From the NCBI RefSeq assembly GCF_001468135.1, contig NZ_LNYU01000091.1, positions 768,798 to 803,811 of the forward strand: DNA of 35,014 nt. The letters are read 5' to 3'. Source of the stretch: Legionella santicrucis (lineage in GTDB: Bacteria > Pseudomonadota > Gammaproteobacteria > Legionellales > Legionellaceae). Below are positions 1 to 8,951 of this stretch, in pieces (positions within the stretch are counted from its first letter, which is position 1; every line of letters begins with the position of its first letter). The position numbers and the translations under genes were made by a program. The notes under the pieces are model-generated. The model did no database searches. It had not been told where the DNA came from and was given only the letters and a program-made list of their open reading frames with translations.

Positions 1-420
1 GCGAAAGCGGGAGGTCCACAAAACAACAATCCGTGTTCCAAATTTATCTTACAGCGCGCTCTTTAGACCCCCTGCTTTCGCAGAGGGTGACGGTCTTATA
101 AAGCTCAACATTCTCTTATACCTATAGATACAAAATTCGTCACCTTCCACGAAAGCGGGAGGTCCACAAATCAACAATTTTTGTTCCAAATTTACCTTAC
201 CGCGGCTATAGACCCCCTGCTTTCGCAGAGGGTGACGGTCTTATAAAGCTCAACCTTCTCTATACCTATATGTACAAAATTCGTCACCTTCCACGAAAGT
301 GGGAGGTCCACAAAACAACAATTTTTGTTCCAAATTTACCTTACCGCGGCTATAGACCCCCTGCTTTCGCAGAGGGTGACGGTCTTCTAAAGATCAATTT
401 TCTCTATATCTATATGCAGA
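1..420. repeat. Tandem array of ~145-bp structured repeats (array 1, cut by window edge)
   Basis: Three successive copies are visible, with the sequence GAAAGCGGGAGGTCC (GAAAGTGGGAGGTCC in the third) starting near 3, 151 and 295, so the period is 148 then 144 bp. Each unit carries CCCCCTGCTTTCGCAGAGGG, a hairpin with one C/A mismatch, followed by GTGACGGTC. The next junction carries CACCTTCCACGAAAGCGGG, a second hairpin. GGTGAC and GTCACC at facing ends allow a larger fold. The array continues to the left of the window. The same two-hairpin design with different spacer sequence recurs at 29405-30075. From 420 to 584 I see only AT-rich sequence leading into the next gene. Confidence 0.9.
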
Positions 421-584
421 AGATTAAGAACAAAGATAGGAATTGACGATTTTGCGGCAGCATAAACCAAGTCCCCCTAAAAAGATCAAATACTTTACAA
501 GATGAGTTAAAATATGTACATTTTGACACCAATGAATTCCAAATACGACACTAAACCGATTTTCGCCTTAATAGAGGTTCTGTG

Positions 585-2048
585 ATGAATATTTTTAAAA
601 TAAATAAAGTAAGCATTTTAACGCTCGGATTGACTGGTTTGTTAGCTGTAAGTGAGTGTGCTTTTTCGCAAAATGAATGTGTTGATGGTGGTATGTCAGT
701 GAGCTTTGACTTATCAAAAACCAACAATACACACATTGAAAATAAAAATACTTATATTGTGGTATTAGGTATTGATCCAACAACAAAAAAACATGCTTAT
801 GTAAGATTTCATGATAGCAATCATGTAGGTACACTTATTGATATTACAGACATAAATATGAATGGAAAAGATTATGGTATTTCATTATCAGAATTAACCC
901 CTAGCTCAGAAGGAATGGCGCAAGCCTGCATACCCTACCTTACTTCAGGCAGAATTTATATTTCTTTTGGAAATGCATTAGACATACCCACAGACAAGGG
1001 AACATTAACGCCAATCCAGCCTGATGTAAATAACCCAAAAACGACTACAAATGAAACACTTTTTGATAAGGTCGAATTTAATTACAATACTCATGGTGAA
1101 ACGGTTATTAATCCAACTGGTGTCGATTTTCTTGCCATCCCCTACACCATTCAGCAGGCAGGTCATGAATATGGACATTTTGGTGGACTTGATGGCGTCA
1201 TAAAAAATATGAAATCGATCATTTGTCATGCCGCCGGAGAAATATTAAACTCATCCGAATGCGCTCAACGCTGGGAACATTCAGAATGGTCAAGCCTCGT
1301 TATTTATAATTCAGAAAATGCGTTGATGCGAATTGATGCTCCAGGAAGATTTGGTCATCGATTTAATGGATATTTTACCAATTATATCAATGAACTGAGT
1401 AGGTACTATTCTTCATCTACAAATCATTCCATCAAGATTGACTTAAAAGAATTAAAAAAAGGAGTTTGGTCGGGTGCTTTTAAACCCAGCACTCAAACCT
1501 TAGTCTTTACACCTGAAAATGGCTCAAGTTCCGAATCCGTATCGTATAAATTGGATTCACCGCAAGCAAGCAATTCCATTTTCATGGGAGCACAAACACC
1601 ATTTAATAATCGTAGTGCAATAGATTCAACCCTTGCCCGAGATCTGACTGCTGCGATTGTTTCAGGGATGTTAATGCGAAAAGAATCAGCATTTATAGGT
1701 AAGGATTTTTTTGATTCACAAGGTAATCCTGTTTTTAAAAATAAAGAACAAATGCAGCAGTTGCTTCCCTATTACTTCAACAATATTGATAATTCTGTAG
1801 ATTATGTTGTAAATCAATGCGGAGTTACGCAAGATGCTCCATGTGTGAATGTTTATTCTGAGGCCGTGCATGCATTGAGTTTCGATAAAAATATAGAACA
1901 GCCACAAGAGAGCTATACGAATGCTTATGCCTTTTCTTATGATGACTTTCTAGGGATGGATGGAACCAATACACAAACAGATAAGAAACCAGTGACTATA
2001 GTGATCGGTGACATGAAAAATCGAAAAATTCCACATGTTGATTCCTAA
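585..2048 (+). CDS. Secreted GH64/thaumatin-like beta-1,3-glucanase
   Basis: Predicted secreted glycoside hydrolase of the GH64/thaumatin-like fold; characterised GH64 enzymes cleave beta-1,3-glucans. A signal peptide (hydrophobic core about residues 10-25, ending near AFSQ) is followed by a segment resembling the family: GRIYISFGNALDIP, then FDKVEFNYN, then GVDFLAIPYTIQ. The C-terminal part has RFNGYFTNYINELSRYY and STLARDLTAAIVSGML, which match the family's later blocks. The length, 487 residues, is plausible for a catalytic domain plus signal. ATG 585 is preferred over the adjacent GTG 582 because AGAGGT at 573-578 sits at good spacing. It stands alone after the repeat array. The family call comes from motif memory; substrate and activity are inference. 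Confidence 0.72.
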   Translation: MNIFKINKVSILTLGLTGLLAVSECAFSQNECVDGGMSVSFDLSKTNNTHIENKNTYIVVLGIDPTTKKHAYVRFHDSNHVGTLIDITDINMNGKDYGISLSELTPSSEGMAQACIPYLTSGRIYISFGNALDIPTDKGTLTPIQPDVNNPKTTTNETLFDKVEFNYNTHGETVINPTGVDFLAIPYTIQQAGHEYGHFGGLDGVIKNMKSIICHAAGEILNSSECAQRWEHSEWSSLVIYNSENALMRIDAPGRFGHRFNGYFTNYINELSRYYSSSTNHSIKIDLKELKKGVWSGAFKPSTQTLVFTPENGSSSESVSYKLDSPQASNSIFMGAQTPFNNRSAIDSTLARDLTAAIVSGMLMRKESAFIGKDFFDSQGNPVFKNKEQMQQLLPYYFNNIDNSVDYVVNQCGVTQDAPCVNVYSEAVHALSFDKNIEQPQESYTNAYAFSYDDFLGMDGTNTQTDKKPVTIVIGDMKNRKIPHVDS

Positions 2049-2196
2049 CACATCAAAGGTGTAAGTTTGCTGTCATTAAAGAATAAGCCATGCCAAAAAT
2101 TCGTAAAGATTTTTCAATTTTATTTTTTGCTGCTGCGATCAATCACAAAAACGAACCTATAATTACGTTAAAGATGTACTTTGTTTCGGGGTTAAG

Positions 2197-3843
2197 ATGG
2201 CTATTTCTCTAAGTTATATAGACATAGACAGCATTAACCAAACGATTCAAAATGAACATGAATCTTGGATTAAAAAAAATGCCCCTTTGTATCTTGATTT
2301 CACCAAAATAACAAATCAGCAATACAGCATTCTGAATTATCCTGAATTGTGGTCTGGGGCGCGTCTTTTTGAAACAAAAATAGAAAAGAAGGGTAAAGAT
2401 AGTCCCGCGAGTGAACACGTTGCTGAATTAATTAAAAAAGCACAAAAAGAATATAAAAACGATCCCTTAAAAATTAAGGAAATCAATGATTTTGAAAAAA
2501 AATATACAAAATACCTAGCACTACTAAAGGAAAGATGCTTGCTACGTGCGATCGCACAAACCTTGTATGAAATTAGTCGTTCTAAAAAGCAAGAAGAACA
2601 ATTACTTGAAGAGATCAAAAAAGATTTTCAAAAAATACTGAATATCTCTGCTTTATTAAATATACAAACCCGTCAGGATTGTTTAAAAGCCCATAAACAA
2701 ATAACAATGCTTGCTTATGCTTTAAAGAGCAAAGCCGATGAGGATCAACAAAAAAAAATAACTCAACTGGAAGTACTGTCAAAACGACTCCTAGACTGTC
2801 ATTATGAAGGTGCAAAAAAACTAACAATCCATGAAGCTATTGCTAATGATCTCTCCACAATCACCTCTTTTATTGGTTTAGGTGTTGGAGTTCCTGCAGC
2901 AATTTTTGCCATAATCGGTATTTTTGTCCCTCCCCTTCTCCCTATAGCAGGTATATTAGGTACAATTGGTTTTATTTCTTATACAGCCTCAGCTATTTCA
3001 GCTGCAAAAATGGCAAATGAAGCTATAAGTTATGGCCGCGGCCCTAGCCCGAGCGATGTCAAATGGATGGTTTTTGATATTGTTCTCGCCCCTTTTTATA
3101 TTGTAGGAGGGCAAATTTTTTCGGGACTGACACATACACTAAAAAATTTAAAACCATTACATACTCTGGTGAAAACAACAGGAAATATTTGGAATAATAT
3201 TGTTTCTAATGTGTTTCCTGATATTTTCTTTGTAAAAGATATAGGTTCTGAGATGATTTCAGTAGGCTCTGTATATACAGCAACTGGTGAATTGAAAAAT
3301 ACCTTATCTGCGACCTCCTGGAAAAAAATGAGAAGCGCTTTAGCAGCACATGATCATGAGATTTTAGATAAAATTAATCGCGCAAAAGAGGAAATCTCGC
3401 TTTTGAATCAAAACACAACGGCCTTAAATGGGCGTGATTTTGCATATACGAAAATTAATATAAATAATAAGCCAGGAGAAAAACCTTTAATAGTAACTAA
3501 AAGTTTCCATGCGCATATACTTTTGTGGGAAAATGGTTTTATAGGAACAACAACTTCGAAAGAAGCTCAAAAAATTAAAGATGCCGTTGACGCGTATAAA
3601 AATTTGTCCCCCGATACCATGACCACCCTGCGAGTCGAATCTTTATGTACTATACAGGAGCATTGTAACGTTTATTTAACAAAATATAAGGGAGAACAAT
3701 CTAAAGGTCGCTATAACTTTGTGCAAAATTTAGCAACTAATATTGAAAAGGAATTAAATAACTTATGTGTTTTTATTACAGCAAATAAAGAGAACAGCAA
3801 TGATGCAACACCTGTTTTGGTAGGTTTTAAAGCACCAGGGTAA
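2197..3843 (+). CDS. Unrecognised 548-residue protein with central membrane segments (candidate effector)
   Basis: I do not recognise a family. Residues 1-215 are strongly charged and helix/coiled-coil-like (many K, E, Q). Residues about 221-270 form two adjacent hydrophobic segments with VPPLLPIAG between them, and a third weaker one lies near 291-310 (FDIVLAPFYIVGGQIF). The C-terminal 230 residues are hydrophilic. There is no signal peptide. A long soluble N-terminus, a central membrane hairpin and a soluble C-terminus are common among Legionella Dot/Icm substrates that insert into host membranes, but nothing in the sequence proves translocation. A weak GGGG-type ribosome site precedes ATG 2197. 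The 148-bp gap upstream holds AT-rich sequence only. Confidence 0.7.
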   Translation: MAISLSYIDIDSINQTIQNEHESWIKKNAPLYLDFTKITNQQYSILNYPELWSGARLFETKIEKKGKDSPASEHVAELIKKAQKEYKNDPLKIKEINDFEKKYTKYLALLKERCLLRAIAQTLYEISRSKKQEEQLLEEIKKDFQKILNISALLNIQTRQDCLKAHKQITMLAYALKSKADEDQQKKITQLEVLSKRLLDCHYEGAKKLTIHEAIANDLSTITSFIGLGVGVPAAIFAIIGIFVPPLLPIAGILGTIGFISYTASAISAAKMANEAISYGRGPSPSDVKWMVFDIVLAPFYIVGGQIFSGLTHTLKNLKPLHTLVKTTGNIWNNIVSNVFPDIFFVKDIGSEMISVGSVYTATGELKNTLSATSWKKMRSALAAHDHEILDKINRAKEEISLLNQNTTALNGRDFAYTKININNKPGEKPLIVTKSFHAHILLWENGFIGTTTSKEAQKIKDAVDAYKNLSPDTMTTLRVESLCTIQEHCNVYLTKYKGEQSKGRYNFVQNLATNIEKELNNLCVFITANKENSNDATPVLVGFKAPG

Positions 3844-3916
3844 ATTATTGGATATCCTATTGATTCGTATGTTAAGCTTTGAACATTTCTAAGGTAAATT
3901 TATTTTGACATAAATA

Positions 3917-5167
3917 ATGAATACCCAAATAAATCAAGAAAAAAAGCAATTATGGATTATTTTATTAATTGTTCTAATCAGCTTTCTTAGCTCATCCATT
4001 GCTTACCCAATTTTTCCACCCTTATTTTTACACTCAAGCAGCCATTCAATTATTGGAGCTGATTGGAGTGAAACAGGAAGACGTATTTTACTGGGGATTA
4101 CTCTGGCAACTTTTCCATTAGGACAATTCATTGGAGCCCCCATTCTAGGAAAAAACTCTGATTTATATGGTCGAAAAAAAATACTCATTCTAAGTTTAAC
4201 TGGGAGTTTACTTGGCTATTTACTCACAGTGCTATCATTTTGGACAAATTGTTTTTGGCTCTTGTTATTCAGTCGCTTTTTAACTGGATTTATGGAAGGA
4301 ACCTTTGCAGTTGCACGAGCGTATGCTTCCGAATTGACAACTATCAACAAATTTGTGAGTTTTGGCAGAATCAACAGTATGGCTGCCATTGGTTATATTA
4401 TTGGACCAGTCATTGGTGGTTTGTTATCGGATTCGAAGATTATTCCATGGTTCTCCTGGACTTTTCCTTTTACTATTGCAGCTCTGGCTACTATTGCAAC
4501 ATGGGCACTTGCTTGGTGGAAATTACCAGAACATAAAGGACAGAGCATTTCGACAAAAGAGTCGGTATGGAATCAACTGAATATTGCTCGTCAATTCTGG
4601 TTATTATTTCAAAATAATCCCCATTTAAAACATTTGTTGCTTATCAGCACACTCTTTACCTTCGCTGTAGATATTTTTTACGAATTTGGACCAGTTTATC
4701 TTGCTGGAAAATGGCTCATGTCTCCGGCAATGATCGCTATTTATAATGCGGCTTTATCAGCAACCCTTGCTTTAGGTGCATCGTGGCTTCCACGCCATCT
4801 TTCAAAACACATTCCCATTCATAAAGTTATTATCCTTTCCATGATGGCAACAACCCTGATTTTTGCCTGCATGGTTGCTTTTCAATATCGTATTCCCATG
4901 TTTTTATTTTTTGCGCTCATTGGTTTTAGTATCACCAGCGTTACAACAACCATGACGATTCATATCTCTAATAGAACACATTCTGCTATTCAAGGAGAAG
5001 TGATGGGAGCACAATTAAGCTTACGAACATTGGGTGATGCTGTTATTTGTCTTTTTGGCGGTTTACTCATCGTAGTTTCTATTATTGCACCCATTATACT
5101 TTGTTGTGTCATCGCATTGGCTGCATGCTTTTTGTGTACGTTATATTTAAAACCCGATGTAAATTAA
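3917..5167 (+). CDS. MFS transporter, 12-TM drug/metabolite efflux type
   Basis: Inner-membrane secondary transporter of the major facilitator superfamily, tetracycline/multidrug-efflux-like by appearance. The 416-residue chain shows about twelve hydrophobic segments. The loop between TM2 and TM3 has motif A, GKNSDLYGRKK (about residues 78-88), and TM5 contains the glycine-rich GYIIGPVIGGLLSD typical of motif C in antiporters. Substrate cannot be read from sequence. It starts 73 bp after the preceding gene on the same strand, and no convincing Shine-Dalgarno is visible before ATG 3917. It may be co-transcribed with the following secreted or outer-membrane protein, 56 bp downstream. Confidence 0.88.
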   Translation: MNTQINQEKKQLWIILLIVLISFLSSSIAYPIFPPLFLHSSSHSIIGADWSETGRRILLGITLATFPLGQFIGAPILGKNSDLYGRKKILILSLTGSLLGYLLTVLSFWTNCFWLLLFSRFLTGFMEGTFAVARAYASELTTINKFVSFGRINSMAAIGYIIGPVIGGLLSDSKIIPWFSWTFPFTIAALATIATWALAWWKLPEHKGQSISTKESVWNQLNIARQFWLLFQNNPHLKHLLLISTLFTFAVDIFYEFGPVYLAGKWLMSPAMIAIYNAALSATLALGASWLPRHLSKHIPIHKVIILSMMATTLIFACMVAFQYRIPMFLFFALIGFSITSVTTTMTIHISNRTHSAIQGEVMGAQLSLRTLGDAVICLFGGLLIVVSIIAPIILCCVIALAACFLCTLYLKPDVN

Positions 5168-5223
5168 AAAATTTTGATTAATTTTATAAAGATAAAAACG
5201 AATAGATTGAAAGGGAATGCAGG

Positions 5224-6171
5224 ATGCAAGAACGTATTTACCATCTAAGACTTAGAGAAGTATTTTTATTACTAATTATTTACGCAAATAACTCCGCAGC
5301 GAATCAGTCTTTATTAACGAACGCCCCCCCTCCTATAGGAAATTATGCATTGGGAACATCACAACAACTAGGCCCCTTTTTTTCCTTTGGGCAAAATATA
5401 GTGGATAAAAATCAATTTATTGTTTCATATCTTCCTAGTTATATATATAGCAAAGGACAAAGCATTTTAGAGGGAGATCCCTCCTTACTTTATGGAATTA
5501 CAGATTCCATGTCTCTCCTGGTCACGTTACCTTATGCTTTCAGATATAATAATGGCACTATAACTCGGTCTGGGATAGGCGATCTTGCTATTGATTTAGA
5601 ATATGCTTTTTATAATTTCGAAAATTCAAAATACTCCGACCAGGCAACCATTATTTTCTCGCCTACGTTCCCAGTGAGTAACTTAGATACAATTTCTAAA
5701 AAAAATAATCCACGTCAACGAGTATCAGGATTTTCAAGAAAAAATTCACCTGCCAGTTTTAGCGCAAATAGCTATTTTGTTGGAACTACATATTCTCGTA
5801 TGTCCATTGACTGGTATGGTTTTTTAGCTCCTGGAGTATTACTCATCGAAAAGCATGATTCAATTCAGCAAGGGACCCAATATTATTATAATCTGGGTAT
5901 AGGACGCGATATCAAAAGTAAAGAAAAAAAATATATATTTGCAGGATTACTTGAATTAAATGGCCAATACAGTGCCAAGACTACACTCGCATCAAATACA
6001 GTTCCTAATACAGGCGGAAATCTTATTTACATAACCCCTTCACTTTGGTTTTCTACTCCCAAAATAGTTGTCCAGGTCGGCATTTCGTTACCTATCAATC
6101 AGTATTGGTACGGTAACCAAAGCAATGTCTCTTACTACACAGGCAGCATTATCACATGGACCATTCATTAA
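5224..6171 (+). CDS. Secreted beta-rich protein, probable outer-membrane barrel
   Basis: A hydrophobic N-terminal stretch (VFLLLIIYANNSAA) looks like a signal peptide with cleavage near residue 26. The rest of the 315-residue protein alternates polar and hydrophobic residues with many Tyr, Ser, Gly and Asn, as in outer-membrane beta-barrels. It resembles the proteins annotated as transporter or phenol-degradation MetA-like barrels: EGDPSLLYGITDSMSLLVTL and GIGDLAIDLEYAFYN are the recognisable parts. The chain ends in ...TWTIH rather than the terminal Phe or Trp usual for barrels, a mild objection. Role unknown. It lies between an MFS transporter and another secreted protein. Confidence 0.65.
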   Translation: MQERIYHLRLREVFLLLIIYANNSAANQSLLTNAPPPIGNYALGTSQQLGPFFSFGQNIVDKNQFIVSYLPSYIYSKGQSILEGDPSLLYGITDSMSLLVTLPYAFRYNNGTITRSGIGDLAIDLEYAFYNFENSKYSDQATIIFSPTFPVSNLDTISKKNNPRQRVSGFSRKNSPASFSANSYFVGTTYSRMSIDWYGFLAPGVLLIEKHDSIQQGTQYYYNLGIGRDIKSKEKKYIFAGLLELNGQYSAKTTLASNTVPNTGGNLIYITPSLWFSTPKIVVQVGISLPINQYWYGNQSNVSYYTGSIITWTIH

Positions 6172-6306
6172 TCAGTTAACGTATGTTTTGATGATACTCT
6201 ATACAGTCTCTCCAAGAACTTATATATAACATTGTGCGTTGAGTTTTTTGGTTCTAGAATAATTTGTTGTTGTGAAATGGATTTCTAACTTAACAAGGAA
6301 TGAACA

Positions 6307-7155
6307 ATGAAAATACCTTCTTATGTATTATTACTGACAAGCTTATTATTTAATACACCGCATGCTGCAACGGAGATAGTTGTTCCCAAGTTAGCTACGC
6401 CCGATCATACACTTATCAAAAGGTATTCTAATGAAGTCGATAGCGATTCTGGATTACCCATTGCGCGAAGAACTATAGACTACCCAACACATGTAGTGCG
6501 TATGGAGAAAGTACAATTACAAGACTCTACTCTAAATTGTGAACAAGTACAGCAAAAAATTAATGAGTTTTTTGTCGAGAAGCTACCTGTTACAATGATT
6601 TATTATAATATAATCACTTATTGCAGTTATGATGCAGAAAACCCCGATATTGCTAAAAACTATACTATTAATGCCTATTTTGATCCTGTAACCGATCAAG
6701 CAGTTGAATACTTAAAAAGCTATATTCATGAATATAATGGACAAGATTTAATGGGCGCTCCTTTTAATATTGAGGAAGCAAAAAAAGTAATCGTTTCATT
6801 AAACTTTGATGCCGGTATTCGAAAAGATGAATATGGTCAAATTATTTTGCGTTACTATCACGAAAATCAAACCCACAGCTTTCAAAACTTTTTTGATGTC
6901 CGTAAAGAATTAATTGCAGACATTCATCGCCGTATTAATTCCAATGAAAGTGCCACAATTATTCCATTATTTACCAAATGGTTTTCTCCAGGTGGTGAGT
7001 CAGTCTATACCCATATTTTAAAAAAATCTGATTATTTATTGTTACAACCCGAATTAATTTTTCTTTTAGATCAAGAACCAAATGCATTCACGTCTAAGTT
7101 AAGGATGTATTATGCACACTACTGTGCAAATAATCCTAATAAGAGATGCTTATAA
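6307..7155 (+). CDS. Exported protein of unknown function, 282 residues
   Basis: A clear signal peptide is present (MKIPSYVLLLTSLLFNTPHAA, cleavage near residue 21). The mature part is mostly soluble, with cysteines near residues 78, 106, 275 and 281 that could form periplasmic disulfides. AAGGA at 6295-6299 fits ATG 6307. I recognise no domain. After the stop there is an 8-bp inverted repeat (TCCTCTAA / TTAGAGGA) near 7167-7194, without a T tract. Confidence 0.7.
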   Translation: MKIPSYVLLLTSLLFNTPHAATEIVVPKLATPDHTLIKRYSNEVDSDSGLPIARRTIDYPTHVVRMEKVQLQDSTLNCEQVQQKINEFFVEKLPVTMIYYNIITYCSYDAENPDIAKNYTINAYFDPVTDQAVEYLKSYIHEYNGQDLMGAPFNIEEAKKVIVSLNFDAGIRKDEYGQIILRYYHENQTHSFQNFFDVRKELIADIHRRINSNESATIIPLFTKWFSPGGESVYTHILKKSDYLLLQPELIFLLDQEPNAFTSKLRMYYAHYCANNPNKRCL

Positions 7156-7279
7156 AAAGTACATCCTCTAAAGCAGATAATGCCTTAGAGGACATCATAC
7201 TTACATTTAACGTGAATTCGGGATACAAATTCTTATTAAAACCAGAGCCCATCTTCAAGCTGAGGAATATGAGGATTAA

Positions 7280-7702
7280 CTACCAAAACCCCATGCCGTC
7301 TCTACTCTGAACCGACATATCTTCATCAATCCCAAACTTATTGGATTTCGTATTGGCTTGCCAAAAAAGAACGCTACTTCTTATAGAATCAAGATTATTA
7401 TGCGTTAAAAGATATTGACTCTCAGGAGATTCTTCCCAAGTTAAATAACATGGATCTTTAGGTTGAAAATCGGCTAAAGGGAGCTCAGGAAGCCATTTCT
7501 TTTTAAATTGATCTCCGTATAAAAAATATTGATATATCGAAATGTACTTTTGATATTCGCTAAAAGATAGATGCCTATAGCTTTTACTTCGATACTCGTA
7601 AAGACCTAAAAATAAATCATTAACTGTCGCTGTTGGTTCAAGATTCAAAGTTATTGAGTCCTCACTATTTTTTTTAGTAATGATAAATTTCATTTTTACC
7701 AT
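7280..7702 (-). CDS. Unknown 140-residue cytoplasmic protein
   Basis: No signal peptide, membrane segment or familiar motif is visible. The N-terminus (KFIITKKNSEDSITLNLEPT followed by ATVNDLFLGLYEY) has the rhythm of a ubiquitin-like or beta-grasp strand-turn-strand, but this is only an impression. The chain is rich in Tyr and Trp towards its end. Two possible starts, 7702 and 7693, cannot be separated because neither has a good ribosome site. It is convergent with the exported protein upstream and divergent from the deacetylase; 7703-7919 would hold both promoters. Confidence 0.5.
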   Translation of the reverse strand: MVKMKFIITKKNSEDSITLNLEPTATVNDLFLGLYEYRSKSYRHLSFSEYQKYISIYQYFLYGDQFKKKWLPELPLADFQPKDPCYLTWEESPESQYLLTHNNLDSIRSSVLFWQANTKSNKFGIDEDMSVQSRDGMGFW

Positions 7703-7919
7703 CCAAATAAATTGGCCATAGTTAATTAATATATTTTAAACAGTGAGAAATCAATATGTAGTCTATAGATAAATTACCTTACAAAAGATATCAGAATGCC
7801 TATATTGAAGCATAAAAAATATAAAATCATTTACAAACAATAAGTTATAAAGAATTACGCATTTTTTATAAATGTCTACTATAGTAAATTTAAAAACAAC
7901 TATAAATATAGGGGATATC

Positions 7920-8807
7920 ATGTTACTTCGATGGACAGGTGTAACTTTTTTGTTGTGTCTGCTTAACTCTCCATGTTTTGCTGAAGAAAAAGAGATTGCA
8001 ATCACAATTGATGATTTACCCTTTGTGGGTTCTGGTTCTAGTACCCCAGCAAGCCTGAAAAGAACTGAAAATCGCTTCATGGCTATAGTTAAAGCACTTG
8101 TTGATAACCAAGTACCTGCAACAGGATTTGTTATCGGTGAAGCTGTAGCGAAAAATGAATGGTACTTGTTAGAAACCTTCCGTAATCAAGGCTTTTCTTT
8201 AGGCAATCACACTTATACCCACAAAAGCCTCAATAACATGAGTGCTACTAAATACATTGCAGATATAGATCGGGCAGATTCTGTTTTAGCTCCAGTCATG
8301 ACTGAACCTAAATATTTCCGTTATCCATATCTTGCTGAAGGCAAAGGACCAAAAAAGCAAAAAGTCTATGATTATTTGGCCGAGCACCAATACACAATAG
8401 CCCCTGTGACTATTGATAGCAAAGATTATGAGTTTAATGCGCGATTCTATAAAATACCCTATAGAAAAAGAGCACAAAACCTACCTGATTTTAAAAAACG
8501 TTATTTGGCGTACATTTGGAAACAAACTCTTTTAGCAGAGCATAGGTCCAAAAAGGTTGATGGCCAACCTGTAAAACAGATCTTATTGATTCACGCAAAT
8601 CTTCTAAATAGTTTATGTTTAGAAGACATTATAGAAATGTACCGGAAAAATGGATACAAATTCATCAGTCTTGCTGATGCTTTAAAAGGAAATACAGCAC
8701 AACCATTAAGTAATAGTGTAGAGACGCCCAATAACCTCAAACCTGAGAAAAAAGAAACAGATAATAAATCAGCCACAATTAAAACAGTAACTGAACATCA
8801 AAGTTAA
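7920..8807 (+). CDS. Secreted polysaccharide deacetylase (NodB homology)
   Basis: Carbohydrate esterase 4 / NodB-type deacetylase, expected to remove N- or O-acetyl groups from a glycan outside the cytoplasm. The metal and catalytic motif TIDDLPF (D31, D32), the GNHTYTHKSL motif with two histidines (H97, H101) and RYPY (134-137, in place of RxPY/RPPY) are all present in order. ATG 7920 is chosen over an upstream ATG at 7872 because it directly begins a signal peptide (LLRWTGVTFLLCLLNSPCFA) and has GGGGAT just upstream at 7911-7916. The last 35 residues are a low-complexity, Lys/Glu/Thr-rich tail. Substrate unknown; peptidoglycan or a surface polysaccharide are both possible. Confidence 0.85.
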   Translation: MLLRWTGVTFLLCLLNSPCFAEEKEIAITIDDLPFVGSGSSTPASLKRTENRFMAIVKALVDNQVPATGFVIGEAVAKNEWYLLETFRNQGFSLGNHTYTHKSLNNMSATKYIADIDRADSVLAPVMTEPKYFRYPYLAEGKGPKKQKVYDYLAEHQYTIAPVTIDSKDYEFNARFYKIPYRKRAQNLPDFKKRYLAYIWKQTLLAEHRSKKVDGQPVKQILLIHANLLNSLCLEDIIEMYRKNGYKFISLADALKGNTAQPLSNSVETPNNLKPEKKETDNKSATIKTVTEHQS

Positions 8808-8833
8808 TTCTATTGATACCCTTTAATAAATGA

Positions 8834-8853
8834 ATTCCCGCTTATGCGGGAAT
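8834..8853. repeat. REP-like palindrome between convergent genes
   Basis: ATTCCCGC-TTAT-GCGGGAAT is a perfect 8-bp stem with a four-base loop, followed by GACA. Its context (TGAATTCCCGC...GCGGGAATGACA) is a common form of short dispersed palindrome in gammaproteobacteria. It sits between the convergent deacetylase and mltA genes and may also serve as a transcript end. Confidence 0.7.
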
Positions 8854-8951
8854 GACAACTTTCTAAATTCTCTCATTTGTTTTTAGACACTTTCAGCAAT
8901 CGGGATAAGAAAAAATTTAACTGAATATCTCTTTACTGCAAACAATTCGCT

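Noticed and set aside
4240..4580. Plus-strand ORFs inside the MFS transporter
   Set aside because: Out-of-frame shadows of the transporter; no ribosome sites.
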